Assembly: GCA_013153715.1 (NCBI GenBank)
Contig: JAADDW010000038.1
Span: forward strand, 1-44,976
Length of the DNA stretch: 44,976 nt
Source: Campylobacterota bacterium
GTDB lineage: Bacteria; Campylobacterota; Campylobacteria; Campylobacterales; Nitratiruptoraceae
Direction of reading: 5' to 3'
In this document: positions 1 to 8,277 of the stretch, piece by piece
Position numbering within the stretch: position 1 is the first letter of the stretch
Layout of the letters: every line of letters begins with the position of its first letter
The notes under the pieces: model-generated
Database searches by the model: none
What the model was told of the DNA's origin: nothing
Seen by the model: only the letters and a program-made list of their open reading frames with translations
Position numbers and translations under genes: made by a program

Positions 1-949
1 ATGGGGGTTTTCCTACAACGGTGGCTGTGAAGATGGGATCCCTCTTGGCGGTGATCTTGGTCACCTCCATGACGGGAAAGGGTTCTGGAAGGGTGTAGTA
101 GCCTGTATGGTCCCCAAAGGGACCCTCAATCTCTGTAACTTCTGGATCGATATACCCCTCAATGACAAAGTCCACATCTTCCGGAATGTAGATCTCATTG
201 GTGAGGGATTTGACAAGTTGGGGGTTCCGCTTTCTGATGAAACCGTAGAGGAGGAGCTCAAAGAGCTTGGGAGGGAGGGGGGCCTGGGCCGCCCAGAGAT
301 AGAGGGGGTCTCCCCCGATGGCCACTGTGACGGCCATCCTCTTTCCAGCCCTCTTGTAGTCGTGGAAGAAGTGGGCCCCATCTTTATGGATCTGCCAGTG
401 CATCCCTAGCCTCTTTCCGTCGTAGAGCTGGAGTCGGTAGAGTCCCATGTTCTGGATGGTGCCATCCAACTCCCTAGTATAGACCTGACCTGTCGTAATA
501 AATTTCCCTCCATCTAGGGGCCAGCTCTTCAGAATGGGGAGGTCGTAGAGGCTCTCCAGCTCCACCTCCTGACAGCTTCCTCTCCCCTCTCTCCTCTTGG
601 GGAAGATCTTCCTCAACTCAAAGGCCCTCTTGAGGAGATCGATCTTCCCCCTCCACCCTTCGGGAGGTCGGGGGTGGAGAAGTTCCTCTATCTCGGCGGC
701 TATCCTATCCGGGTGGCGTCCGAAGATTTTGGTCGTTATCTCGTAGTTGGCGAAGATATTCATGAGGACCGGGTAGCTGTACTCCCTTCCGGCCTCCCTG
801 TCGATGGGTCTCGTGAAGAGGAGGGGTCTCGATCTTTCCCCCTTTTTGGCTTCGATATAGGCGGTGTGGGGTATCTCCAGGTTGACATCGAGGGGTTCGT
901 CGATCACCTTCAGATTCCCCTCTTCCTTGAGAAAAGAGATGAGTTCCAT
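1..949 (-). CDS. ubiD: UbiD-family prenyl-FMN-dependent decarboxylase (3' end missing)
   Basis: The first 316 codons of a gene that runs off the left edge of the window. The translation starts MELISFLKEEGNLKVIDEPL and follows the UbiD family throughout: an N-terminal 'EGNLKVIDEPLDVNLEI' segment, then GLYRLQLYDGKRLGMHWQIH, AVTVAIGGDPLY, and the conserved EGPFGDHTGYY stretch near residue 285. UbiD enzymes decarboxylate aromatic acids using prenylated FMN made by UbiX, which is encoded at 36338. Campylobacterota make menaquinone by the futalosine route, so this is probably the decarboxylase of that late step (inference). The ATG at 949 is chosen because a TATAAT box lies 20 bp upstream. The Shine-Dalgarno is weak (AAAAAAGGG). 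The catalytic C-terminal part cannot be seen. Confidence 0.88.
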   Translation of the reverse strand, partial: MELISFLKEEGNLKVIDEPLDVNLEIPHTAYIEAKKGERSRPLLFTRPIDREAGREYSYPVLMNIFANYEITTKIFGRHPDRIAAEIEELLHPRPPEGWRGKIDLLKRAFELRKIFPKRREGRGSCQEVELESLYDLPILKSWPLDGGKFITTGQVYTRELDGTIQNMGLYRLQLYDGKRLGMHWQIHKDGAHFFHDYKRAGKRMAVTVAIGGDPLYLWAAQAPLPPKLFELLLYGFIRKRNPQLVKSLTNEIYIPEDVDFVIEGYIDPEVTEIEGPFGDHTGYYTLPEPFPVMEVTKITAKRDPIFTATVVGKPP

Positions 950-969
950 GGGGACCCTTTTTTGCTACA

Positions 970-975
970 ATTATA
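970..975 (-). promoter_or_regulatory. -10 box of the ubiD-like gene
   Basis: A perfect TATAAT on the minus strand within TTCGGTATAATTGTAGC, 20 bp upstream of the ATG at 949. No convincing -35 is seen, as is usual for Campylobacterota sigma70 promoters. Transcription would start near 963. The divergent sufB promoter must lie in the same 146-bp gap, but I cannot place it with confidence. Confidence 0.65.
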
Positions 976-1095
976 CCGAAAGAGCGGGGCTGGAAGAAAT
1001 AGGACCAATTTTCTCCCAATTACCTCCTGGAAATAAGAGTAATTTTATCTTATTTGTGTTAGAGTATCCCAACAGAGAGAGAGAAAGGAGAGCCA

Positions 1096-2529
1096 ATGGG
1101 AATGGAGAGGGTCGATAAGATTATTAACTCTGACTACGAGCTCGGATTTGAGATCGACATAGAGGAGGAGAAGGCCCCCCCAGGGTTGAGCGAGGAGACT
1201 ATCAAGTTCATCTCCAGGAAGAAGGGGGAGCCCCAGTGGATGTTGGATCTCCGTCTCAAAGCCTTCCACGCCTGGCAGAAGATGGAGGAGCCCCACTGGG
1301 CCAAGGTCACCTATCCCCCCATCGACTACCAGTCCATCAGCTACTGGGCCGCTCCCAAAAAGGCCTTGGAGAGCCTCGATGAGGTGGATCCCGAAATATT
1401 GAGGGCCTATGAGAAGCTGGGTATCCCTCTGGAGGAGCAGAAGGCTCTGGCCGGTGTCGCCGTCGATGCGGTCCTCGATTCGGTCTCGGTCAAGACCACC
1501 TTTGTCGAGGAGCTGAGAAAGTTGGGGATCATCTTCTGTTCCATCTCCGAGGCCATCAGGGACTACCCCGATCTCATCAAGAAATATATGTTCAGCGTCG
1601 TCCCCATGACCGACAACTTCTTTGCCGCCCTCAATGCCGCTGTCTTCAGCGACGGCACCTTTGTCTATATCCCCAAGGGGGTCCGCTGTCCCATGGAGCT
1701 CTCCACCTATTTCCGCATCAACGCCCAGAATACGGGGCAGTTTGAGAGGACCCTCATTATTGCAGATGAGGGGAGCTATGTGAGCTATAACGAGGGGTGT
1801 TCGGCACCCAGCCGAGATGAGAACCAGCTCCACGCCGCCGTTGTGGAGCTCATCGCCCACAGAGACGCCCATATTAACTACTCGACAATTCAGAACTGGT
1901 ACCCTGGAGACAGTGAGGGGCGGGGAGGGATCTACAACTTCGTCACCAAGCGGGGGCTCTGTGAGGGGGAGAATTCCAAAATCACCTGGACCCAGGTGGA
2001 GACAGGCTCCCTCATCACATGGAAATACCCTAGCTGTATTCTCAAGGGGGACAACTCTGTTGGAGAGTTCTACTCTGTCGCCATCACCCGTCTCGCCCAG
2101 CAGGCGGATACGGGGACCAAGATGATCCATATCGGCAAGAATACCCGTAGCCTCATTGTCTCCAAGGGGATCAGCGCCCAGAAGGGTCAGAACACCTACA
2201 GGGGTCTGGTCAAGATCCATGAGAGCGCCGAAGGGGCCAAGAATTTCAGTGAGTGTGACAGCCTCCTGATCGGGGATCGATGTGGCGCCCATACCTTCCC
2301 CTATCTGGAGAGCCGATCTGCCTCGGCGGAGATAGAGCATGAGGCGACAACCAGCAAGATCAGCGAGGAACAGCTCTTCTATCTCCGCCAGAGGGGGATT
2401 GGAGAGGAGGATGCCGTCAGTATGATTGTCCATGGGTTCTGTAAAGATGTTCTGAGTAAGCTCCCTATGGAGTTTGCTGTGGAAGCCAAAGCGCTACTCG
2501 ATCTCACACTGGAAGGGGCAGTAGGATGA
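1096..2529 (+). CDS. sufB: Fe-S cluster assembly scaffold SufB
   Basis: A 477-residue SufB, normal length for the family. SufB is the scaffold subunit of the cytoplasmic SufBC2D complex that builds Fe-S clusters. The C-terminal beta-helix core carries typical SufB segments: [36 protein letters not shown], and the ending [19 protein letters not shown], which recurs in SufD. The start ATG at 1096 has AAAGGAG five bases upstream. It is the first gene of a four-gene operon and its stop overlaps the sufC start as ATGA. No cysteine desulfurase (SufS, NifS or IscS) or sulfur carrier (SufE or SufU) gene is nearby, so sulfur must come from enzymes encoded elsewhere. Confidence 0.97.
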   Translation: MGMERVDKIINSDYELGFEIDIEEEKAPPGLSEETIKFISRKKGEPQWMLDLRLKAFHAWQKMEEPHWAKVTYPPIDYQSISYWAAPKKALESLDEVDPEILRAYEKLGIPLEEQKALAGVAVDAVLDSVSVKTTFVEELRKLGIIFCSISEAIRDYPDLIKKYMFSVVPMTDNFFAALNAAVFSDGTFVYIPKGVRCPMELSTYFRINAQNTGQFERTLIIADEGSYVSYNEGCSAPSRDENQLHAAVVELIAHRDAHINYSTIQNWYPGDSEGRGGIYNFVTKRGLCEGENSKITWTQVETGSLITWKYPSCILKGDNSVGEFYSVAITRLAQQADTGTKMIHIGKNTRSLIVSKGISAQKGQNTYRGLVKIHESAEGAKNFSECDSLLIGDRCGAHTFPYLESRSASAEIEHEATTSKISEEQLFYLRQRGIGEEDAVSMIVHGFCKDVLSKLPMEFAVEAKALLDLTLEGAVG

Positions 2530-3281
2530 AGAAGAGTATGGAGATAAGGGATCTCCACGGGGAGATCAACGGGAAGGAGATTCTGAAGGGTATCGATCTC
2601 GACCTCTTGGAGGGGAAAGTCCACGCCGTTATGGGGCCCAACGGAGCTGGAAAGTCAACGCTCTCCAAGGCCATTGTGGGCCATCCAGATGTTGAGGTGA
2701 CCAAGGGGGAGATCATCTACAAGGGGGAGAATATTGTCGGGTTGGAGCCTGAAGAGCGGGCCCTCAGGGGGATCTTCATGGCCTTCCAGCACCCTGTCGA
2801 AATTCCGGGGGTCAATAACGCCTACTTTCTCCGGACCGCCCTCAACGCCAAGAGGAAATTTCTGGGACTCCCCCCCCTCAACGCCGCAGAGTTTCTGAGG
2901 CTCTTGAGGGAGAAGATTCGGGAGCTCGGCATGAAGGAGGAGATGATCCAGAGGAGCCTCAACGAAGGTTTCAGCGGCGGAGAGAAGAAGCTCAACGAAA
3001 TTCTCCAGATGGAGATTCTCCAGCCAGACTTCGTCATTCTGGACGAGATCGATTCGGGCCTCGACATCGACGCCCTCAAAAGGGTGAGCGATGCGGTCAA
3101 CAAGATGAGGGATGGGAAGCGGACCTTCATGATCATCACCCACTACAGGAAGATTTTGGATTATATCGAGCCCGACTATGTCCATATTCTCAAGGGGGGA
3201 CAGGTCCTGGAGACAGGGGGAATAGAGATCGTAGACGCCCTGGAGCGGGAGGGGTATAAGATCTTTGGAGAGGAGCAATGA
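2526..3281 (+). CDS. sufC: Fe-S cluster assembly ATPase SufC
   Basis: A 251-residue ABC-type ATPase that powers the SufBCD scaffold. Visible motifs are Walker A GPNGAGKS (residues 37-44), the signature [13 protein letters not shown], in which SGGEKK is typical of SufC, and Walker [17 protein letters not shown]. The switch histidine lies in [12 protein letters not shown]. There is no membrane segment. The start overlaps the sufB stop by 4 nt and the stop overlaps sufD by 4 nt, so translation is probably coupled and the subunits co-expressed. A second in-frame ATG at 2538 is possible, but the overlapping start fits the operon pattern better. Confidence 0.97.
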   Translation: MKKSMEIRDLHGEINGKEILKGIDLDLLEGKVHAVMGPNGAGKSTLSKAIVGHPDVEVTKGEIIYKGENIVGLEPEERALRGIFMAFQHPVEIPGVNNAYFLRTALNAKRKFLGLPPLNAAEFLRLLREKIRELGMKEEMIQRSLNEGFSGGEKKLNEILQMEILQPDFVILDEIDSGLDIDALKRVSDAVNKMRDGKRTFMIITHYRKILDYIEPDYVHILKGGQVLETGGIEIVDALEREGYKIFGEEQ

Positions 3282-4417
3282 GACCGATCGATTTGGACCT
3301 CAACACCTTCCCTGAGAAGAAGGCCATCGTCCAGAAGCTCCGTTCTATGGGGATGCCGACTCCCAAAACAGAGCACTACCGCTACTTCGGCATCAGACCC
3401 ATTCTGGAGAGGGAGTACACCCTCCGCCTCCCCGAGAGGGTCCCAGTAGAGGCGAGCGACTCCATAGAGATTGTAGATGGAGTGGTGACCAAGGCTCCCG
3501 AGGGGCTCTTCATCGAATACCTCCCCCAGGTCAGAGTTGATGATAGCCACTACGACCAGGTCTATTACATCAACCACCTCTTGACCCCTATGGTGGTGAG
3601 TATTGAGCTGGAAGAGAGTGGGGAGCTCCGAATTGTCCATAAGTTCACCCAGAATAACACATTCACCCCTTACCGCCTCAAAATCTCTGTATCTCCGAAG
3701 CAGAAGGTGAAGATTTTGGAGGAGACGGTGGTGGTGAGTGAATCCTCCCTCTACTTCTACGGCTACGATATGGAGATTGGGGAGGAGAGTCGAGTAACCT
3801 TTATCAGCAGTAGGATTACCCATATCCACCAGTTCGCCCTCTTCGGTTCCCACTCCATCTCCGTCGGAAAGGGGGGGGAGTTCCACCTCTACACCTTCGA
3901 TCTCGGGAGTGGGCGGACAATTCACAACTACCACACTATCCTCCATGAGAAGGCCCTCAACGACAATAACCATATTCTCTTCTCCAAGGGGGAGGGGCGG
4001 CTCGGAAATACTTTCCATATCGAACATCGGGGGAAGGAATCCAAGAGTCTCCAGCTCTCCCGTAATATTCTGAAGGATCGGGGAAGGGGGATTTTCGACG
4101 GACTCCTCATTGTCAAGAATCCGGCCAAATACTCCTCCATCTTCCAAGATTCGAGGACGATCCTCCTTAACAGCGGACCCTTTATGGTCTCCAAACCCCA
4201 GATGGAGATCCATACCGAGTTTATCACCGAGGCGACCCACGGATCGACGACGGGACATCTAGACGGAGAGGCCCTCTTCTATCTGCGTCAACGGGGAATC
4301 TCCCTTGAAGAGGCCAAGGAGATGCTGGTCCTCAGTTTCCTCGACGAAATCTTCCAGAAGCTGGGGGATGAGGAGTTTAGAAGGGAGTTTATCACCATCT
4401 ACGAGGAGAACCGATGA
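3278..4417 (+). CDS. sufD: Fe-S cluster assembly protein SufD
   Basis: A 379-residue SufB/SufD-family protein in the SufD position of the operon. It is the partner of SufB in the SufBC2D scaffold. Its C-terminal [17 protein letters not shown] matches the SufB ending ([17 protein letters not shown]), showing the paralogy directly. The N-terminal region is shorter and diverged. The conserved basic core HIEHRGKESKS followed by NAKYSSIFQDSRT-like text is typical of SufD. Overlaps of 4 nt with sufC upstream and 4 nt with the DUF59 gene downstream indicate one transcript. Confidence 0.93.
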   Translation: MRPIDLDLNTFPEKKAIVQKLRSMGMPTPKTEHYRYFGIRPILEREYTLRLPERVPVEASDSIEIVDGVVTKAPEGLFIEYLPQVRVDDSHYDQVYYINHLLTPMVVSIELEESGELRIVHKFTQNNTFTPYRLKISVSPKQKVKILEETVVVSESSLYFYGYDMEIGEESRVTFISSRITHIHQFALFGSHSISVGKGGEFHLYTFDLGSGRTIHNYHTILHEKALNDNNHILFSKGEGRLGNTFHIEHRGKESKSLQLSRNILKDRGRGIFDGLLIVKNPAKYSSIFQDSRTILLNSGPFMVSKPQMEIHTEFITEATHGSTTGHLDGEALFYLRQRGISLEEAKEMLVLSFLDEIFQKLGDEEFRREFITIYEENR

Positions 4418-4830
4418 GCCAGGAGATCCAGCAGATCGAGGTTGAGGGGCGGACCATCTCCGTCGCCAATCCGGAAAACCTCGATCCCGAAGACCACGAT
4501 AGGAAGTATGGGAGTCCCCAGGAGATAGGAAAGGAGGTTATTAAATATCTGAAGGCGATCTACGATCCGGAGATCCCCGTCAATATCTACGATCTGGGTC
4601 TCATCTACGGAATCCAGCTGATCCGCCAGCCCGACGGCTACAGAGTCTCTATCACAATGACCCTCACCTCGGCTGTCTGCCCCGTAGGGGAGAGTATTGT
4701 CGATCTTGTCCGCTCCATAGCCAGCAAGATCGAAGGGGTTACCGATGTAGAGGTGGAGCTGGTCTTCGATCCTCCCTGGGATCGCTCTAAGATGAGTGAC
4801 GAGGCAAAACTGATCCTCGGAATGATGTAA
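4414..4830 (+). CDS. sufT: SufT-like Fe-S assembly factor (MIP18/DUF59 family)
   Basis: A 138-residue protein with a DUF59/MIP18 domain from about residue 40: AIYDPEIPVNIYDLGLIYGI, then TMTLTSAVCPVGESI with the single conserved cysteine, then VELVFDPPWDRSKMSDEAK near the C-terminus. Members of this family (SufT, PaaD-like, eukaryotic CIA2) help mature Fe-S proteins. The first 35 residues form a charged extension. Its start overlaps the sufD stop as ATGA, tying it to the SUF operon. A role in cluster transfer to targets is inferred from family and position. The symbol sufT is by analogy. Confidence 0.88.
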   Translation: MSQEIQQIEVEGRTISVANPENLDPEDHDRKYGSPQEIGKEVIKYLKAIYDPEIPVNIYDLGLIYGIQLIRQPDGYRVSITMTLTSAVCPVGESIVDLVRSIASKIEGVTDVEVELVFDPPWDRSKMSDEAKLILGMM

Positions 4831-4864
4831 CCTTCTCCCGTCCTATTCCTAGACCCTTGGGCTG

Positions 4865-4880
4865 GAGGGAGCCCTCCCTC
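4865..4880. terminator. Short hairpin between convergent sufT and cytochrome genes
   Basis: GAGGGA (4865-4870) and TCCCTC (4875-4880) form a perfect 6-bp stem with a GCCC loop in the 65-bp gap between two convergent genes. No T-run follows on either strand, so intrinsic termination is only a possibility. Confidence 0.3.
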
Positions 4881-4895
4881 TCCGGAGAGATCCGC

Positions 4896-6017
4896 CTACT
4901 TGATGAGGAAGACCCTGGAGAGGAGGGGTTCGGGCTTGTTGACGATCTTGATCTTCTTGATGGAGAGGGAACCGTCGATCCCCTTATCTACCTCATACCC
5001 CAGGAGGACCTTGGAGAGAATGGCTGTCACCCGATCCCCCTTCTGGAGCTTGAACTTATAGGCGAAGGTCCTCTTCTCGCCGGGTTCCAACATGGTATCT
5101 ATGAGAACCTCCCTTGCGAACCAGGGAATAGCTATCTGCCCCTTCTCGTCACTCAGGGCCCGGACAAAGAATTCGGGGCGGTGGAAGACAATCTGGTTCT
5201 TGCGGACAACATCGACAGAGAGGTAGAGGGATTTGAGGGGGGTGGTCAAGACGATATGGGGGACTCGGGAGACCACATCTATCTCAAATCCCTCTTGGGT
5301 TGTCCTGATCTGGAGGTTGAGGTATTTGGAGATATTCTGCTTCACAATCTTTCCAAACCCCCCATGGTAGGCGTGGGTCTTGGTATCTATGAGGGTGTTG
5401 GAACTCCCCTCCATCTGGGGCATGTGGCACTCGACACAGTTGATCTTGGAGAGGTTGGGGGTCGATGTGAAGATCTGAATTCCGTGGTCGTTGGAGTAGT
5501 GGCCGTGGCAACCGGTGCAGTTGTTCCCCTTCTGGTAGAGGGGGTTGGTAATATCCACTTTGTGGAAGGGAGATTCGACGAGGGGCTTCTTCCGGGCAAA
5601 ATAGACCCTCTGCTTCTTGGAGATCACATTGAAGTTGTGGATTTTCCCCTCCTTCACATCGGAGATCCTGTGGCAGAGGGCGCACCCGATGGCGTCGTTC
5701 TGGGTCGGGTTATAGGGATCGGGACCGATACCGTTGGCCTTGACCAACTCCTCTAAATTGTTGGCGGCAGGGGTGTGGCAGTAGCCACAGCTATACTCCC
5801 CCCTCTGGGAGAAGGGGAGGAGCTCCCACACCTTTTTGTGGATCTCATCGGCAAAGATGGTAGCCTTGGCGTGCATCGACTCCCGATACTCCTGGTAGAT
5901 TGTGGGGTGGCACTCTTTGCAGGTGATATTGAGCGAGAAGAGCTCGTTTGCCCACCCAGGAAGGGTGAGGAGGAGCAGAAAGGCTATCCTATGAAAAATA
6001 TCTCTACTTTTAAACAT
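4896..6017 (-). CDS. Pentaheme c-type cytochrome, periplasmic
   Basis: A 373-residue exported protein with five CXXCH heme-binding motifs at residues 33-37 (CKECH), 77-81 (CGYCH), 112-116 (CALCH), 167-171 (CTGCH) and 194-198 (CVECH). The first is followed by YQEYRESMHA, a pattern shared with cytochrome c554-like multiheme proteins. Residues 1-23 form a Sec signal peptide (basic start, IAFLLLLTLPGWA). The C-terminal ~150 residues contain no heme motif and look beta-rich. ATG 6017 is chosen because the signal peptide begins there, AAAGGTAG precedes it and TATAAT lies 31 bp upstream. An in-frame extension to 6362 lies inside the neighbouring gene and is not real. The electron partner is unknown, and no membrane anchor or quinol oxidase is adjacent. 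Confidence 0.88.
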   Translation of the reverse strand: MFKSRDIFHRIAFLLLLTLPGWANELFSLNITCKECHPTIYQEYRESMHAKATIFADEIHKKVWELLPFSQRGEYSCGYCHTPAANNLEELVKANGIGPDPYNPTQNDAIGCALCHRISDVKEGKIHNFNVISKKQRVYFARKKPLVESPFHKVDITNPLYQKGNNCTGCHGHYSNDHGIQIFTSTPNLSKINCVECHMPQMEGSSNTLIDTKTHAYHGGFGKIVKQNISKYLNLQIRTTQEGFEIDVVSRVPHIVLTTPLKSLYLSVDVVRKNQIVFHRPEFFVRALSDEKGQIAIPWFAREVLIDTMLEPGEKRTFAYKFKLQKGDRVTAILSKVLLGYEVDKGIDGSLSIKKIKIVNKPEPLLSRVFLIK

Positions 6018-6047
6018 ATCTCTACCTTTAGGCACAATTTTAGTAGC

Positions 6048-6053
6048 ATTATA
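6048..6053 (-). promoter_or_regulatory. -10 box of the pentaheme cytochrome gene
   Basis: TATAAT on the minus strand in AATTTGGTATAATGCTAC, preceded by T-rich sequence and lacking a clear -35. Transcription would start near 6041, about 24 nt before the ATG at 6017. It sits just after the addB stop codon (6073), so the cytochrome gene can be expressed independently of addAB. Confidence 0.68.
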
Positions 6054-6072
6054 CCAAATTTGGTTAAAAATT

Positions 6073-8277
6073 CTACCCTTCCCGTCTGCAGATGAAACGG
6101 TAGGGGCACCAGGTACAGACCTGGGGATCGTCGGGATCCTTGGTGACAAAGATGAGGGAGTCAATGAGTTTCCCGATCTCCTTGCCAGGGTCTTCCTCTC
6201 CCTCCTCCTGATCTCCTCCTTCGGTCTTCTGACTCCCCAAATAGTAGAAGAGGACCTCTTTTTCGTAGATGTAACGGTAAAAAAGGGATTGGATCCGATC
6301 TCTCTCCGTCTGCCGGGAGGAGCTCTTGTAATCGATGACCAGTTCCCGATCCATTCTGTCAAATTGGGCCCAGAGCTTGTACCTCCCTAGAGGTCTGCTC
6401 TTCTGGAAGGATTCGACAGTATACTCCTTGGCCAGAAGGGGAAAATCTTCATAGGCAAACCATCTCACCTTCTCCTCCCACCTCCTCCGGAGTTCAAAGC
6501 GCTCCGCCTCTTCCCTCCCCTGGAGGATTCCCTCCATGATCCCGTTGAAGTAGGCCTCTGGAGAGGGGGGGCGCCCCCTCTTCAATATTTGGGCTACCTG
6601 GTTGTGGAAGAGGAGGCCGAAATTGACTTGCTCCTCCGGAAGCTCATTTTTGAGGTTGAGGACCGATTGGAAATAGTACCTCTTGGTACACTCCAGAAGG
6701 GTAGCGAGGGTTGTGGGGGTGAGATTGGTGGGGGGGGAGAAGGGGATACCTGTATAGTTGGTGGGTTCTGGGTCTCGGCTAAAGTGGAAGAGGAGGTCTC
6801 TGTAGTCCCGTTCCCTCTTCTCCCCTCCTAGTCCCAGTTCATAGAGGAAACGGCTGGGACCCTCCTCCTCATTCTCCACATAGGAGATCCGTACCCTCTT
6901 GGCCCTCCTCAAAATCTGGTCGTAGTAGTGCTTCTGGAGGGCCTCCCGCTCCTTCCTCGTCGGCATACCGGCCCGCTCCCGAACGGTGGAGTTGAGGAAG
7001 AGGTCGCTACTGCTCACCTTGGGCACCTTCTCCTCGTTGAAATCGACGATGATCACCCCGTCGAACTCCATACCCCGACTCTCCAGGACCCCCATGACCG
7101 TCACCTTCCCCCCCTCGGTGTCGTCGAAGGAGAGCTGGGAGAGTCGCTGGAGAATGAAGTGGAGCTCCTCCAGCCTCCTCTCTCTCCCCTCCCCCTTTCT
7201 CTCCATCTTGGAGAGGAGGTGCTCCATTTTGTAGAGCTCTTCGTCCAGGACGATCCTCTCCCGCTCTGTGGCGATCTCCTGAATGAAGCTCAAGGGGTCC
7301 TCGCTCTGGAGGAACCTCTGGAGGAGTTCCTCTCCGATCTTCTCCAGGGCCACCGGATCCCCCTGGATCAGGTAGTCATAGATCGCTTTGAGGGTGATGT
7401 AGAGGTGGCTCGATGTGAAGGGTTCTCCCATGGCGAAATTGAGGTTTCCGTTGTTGAAGAGTCTGAGATGGTCGGCAAACCCCTCATCGGGGAGAATAAC
7501 GGCGATCCTCTCGGGGTCGAGCCCCTCCTCTACAAACTCCTCGATAGAGGCCAGAACGTGGTGGACCTGCCAGATCCGCTGGGAGAAGCGGTGGACCTCG
7601 GTCTCTCCCACAGGGGGGAGGGGGCGGCGGTCGAGAATTTCCCCCGTAGAGAAGTTGTAGGAGTAGATCCCATCCTCCAGCTCTCCGAACATCTTGGTGA
7701 TGAGGGGTCTGTTGAAGGGGGTGACGGTAAACTCTATTGTGACCTCAACGGGAAGGGCGGCCAGAATCTTCCGCTCCAGACGGCTCAAATAGCCGACCAG
7801 CTCCATTCGGACCCCCTCTACTCCCCTGAAGAGGGGGCTATTGATCTGGAGTTCATCGAAATCTATAACAGCCATATCGGCCAACCCTTCCCTCTCCAAC
7901 AGCTCCCTATATCGAATGAGGAGGAGCTCCAGGGTTCGGAGGTGCTCCTCATACTCTCCGTAGAGGTCCTGGAAGATGAGCTCCTCAATCTTCACCTGCT
8001 CCTTGGTCATCTCACTCCAGAGATCCATGATCATATCGGCATCTCTGAAGAAGCGGAAGAAGTCCCCCTCAATTCCCAACTTCTGGAGGTCCACCTCCTG
8101 CTGGGCCCGGTAGAGGAGGAGCTTCCGCATATCCCTATCGACCAGGGGTCTCCCGGGGACAACGACAGCCCTCTCGAAGAACTCCCCGATAGTCATATAT
8201 TTGTCGATAATCCCGTCGTCCATCTGGGCCAGAAGCTGACGGATTTGGCGGGTCGTCGTCAGAACATGGAGATACAT
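6073..8277 (-). CDS. addB: AddB-like nuclease/inactivated-helicase subunit
   Basis: A 734-residue protein encoded directly after addA. The C-terminal part is a RecB/Cas4-type PD-(D/E)XK nuclease: His in LLFHNQVAQIL (about 558), FDRMD, then VIDYKSS with Asp649 and Lys651. Cys530 (LLECTKRYYF) together with Cys721, Cys724 and Cys730 (CTWCPYRFIC) forms the iron-sulfur 'staple' known from AddB and Cas4. The N-terminal region retains UvrD-like fold segments without a canonical Walker A. AddAB processes double-strand breaks for RecA loading in the cytoplasm. Its ATG at 8277 shares one base with the addA stop (TAATG), so the two subunits are translationally coupled. Confidence 0.9.
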   Translation of the reverse strand: MYLHVLTTTRQIRQLLAQMDDGIIDKYMTIGEFFERAVVVPGRPLVDRDMRKLLLYRAQQEVDLQKLGIEGDFFRFFRDADMIMDLWSEMTKEQVKIEELIFQDLYGEYEEHLRTLELLLIRYRELLEREGLADMAVIDFDELQINSPLFRGVEGVRMELVGYLSRLERKILAALPVEVTIEFTVTPFNRPLITKMFGELEDGIYSYNFSTGEILDRRPLPPVGETEVHRFSQRIWQVHHVLASIEEFVEEGLDPERIAVILPDEGFADHLRLFNNGNLNFAMGEPFTSSHLYITLKAIYDYLIQGDPVALEKIGEELLQRFLQSEDPLSFIQEIATERERIVLDEELYKMEHLLSKMERKGEGRERRLEELHFILQRLSQLSFDDTEGGKVTVMGVLESRGMEFDGVIIVDFNEEKVPKVSSSDLFLNSTVRERAGMPTRKEREALQKHYYDQILRRAKRVRISYVENEEEGPSRFLYELGLGGEKRERDYRDLLFHFSRDPEPTNYTGIPFSPPTNLTPTTLATLLECTKRYYFQSVLNLKNELPEEQVNFGLLFHNQVAQILKRGRPPSPEAYFNGIMEGILQGREEAERFELRRRWEEKVRWFAYEDFPLLAKEYTVESFQKSRPLGRYKLWAQFDRMDRELVIDYKSSSRQTERDRIQSLFYRYIYEKEVLFYYLGSQKTEGGDQEEGEEDPGKEIGKLIDSLIFVTKDPDDPQVCTWCPYRFICRREG

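Noticed and set aside
181-260. Apparent frameshift in the ubiD-like gene.
   Set aside because: Rechecking the run of five C residues on the minus strand (AACCCCCAACTTGTC) restores a continuous frame through to the window edge; the gene is only cut by the boundary.
1045-2433. Long open frame antisense to sufB (462 codons), and similar ones antisense to secA (27259-29613), icd (20441-22198), ftsK (33707-35323) and addB (6928-8280).
   Set aside because: They lie wholly over well-recognised genes and have low-complexity, Leu/Gly/Asp/Glu-rich translations with no family motif. The genome avoids TTA, CTA and TCA codons in real genes, which removes stops from the opposite strand and creates these frames.
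6018-6362. 115-codon N-terminal extension of the pentaheme cytochrome.
   Set aside because: It overlaps the addB coding region, is Arg/Ser-rich without homology, and sits upstream of both the signal peptide and the TATAAT box.
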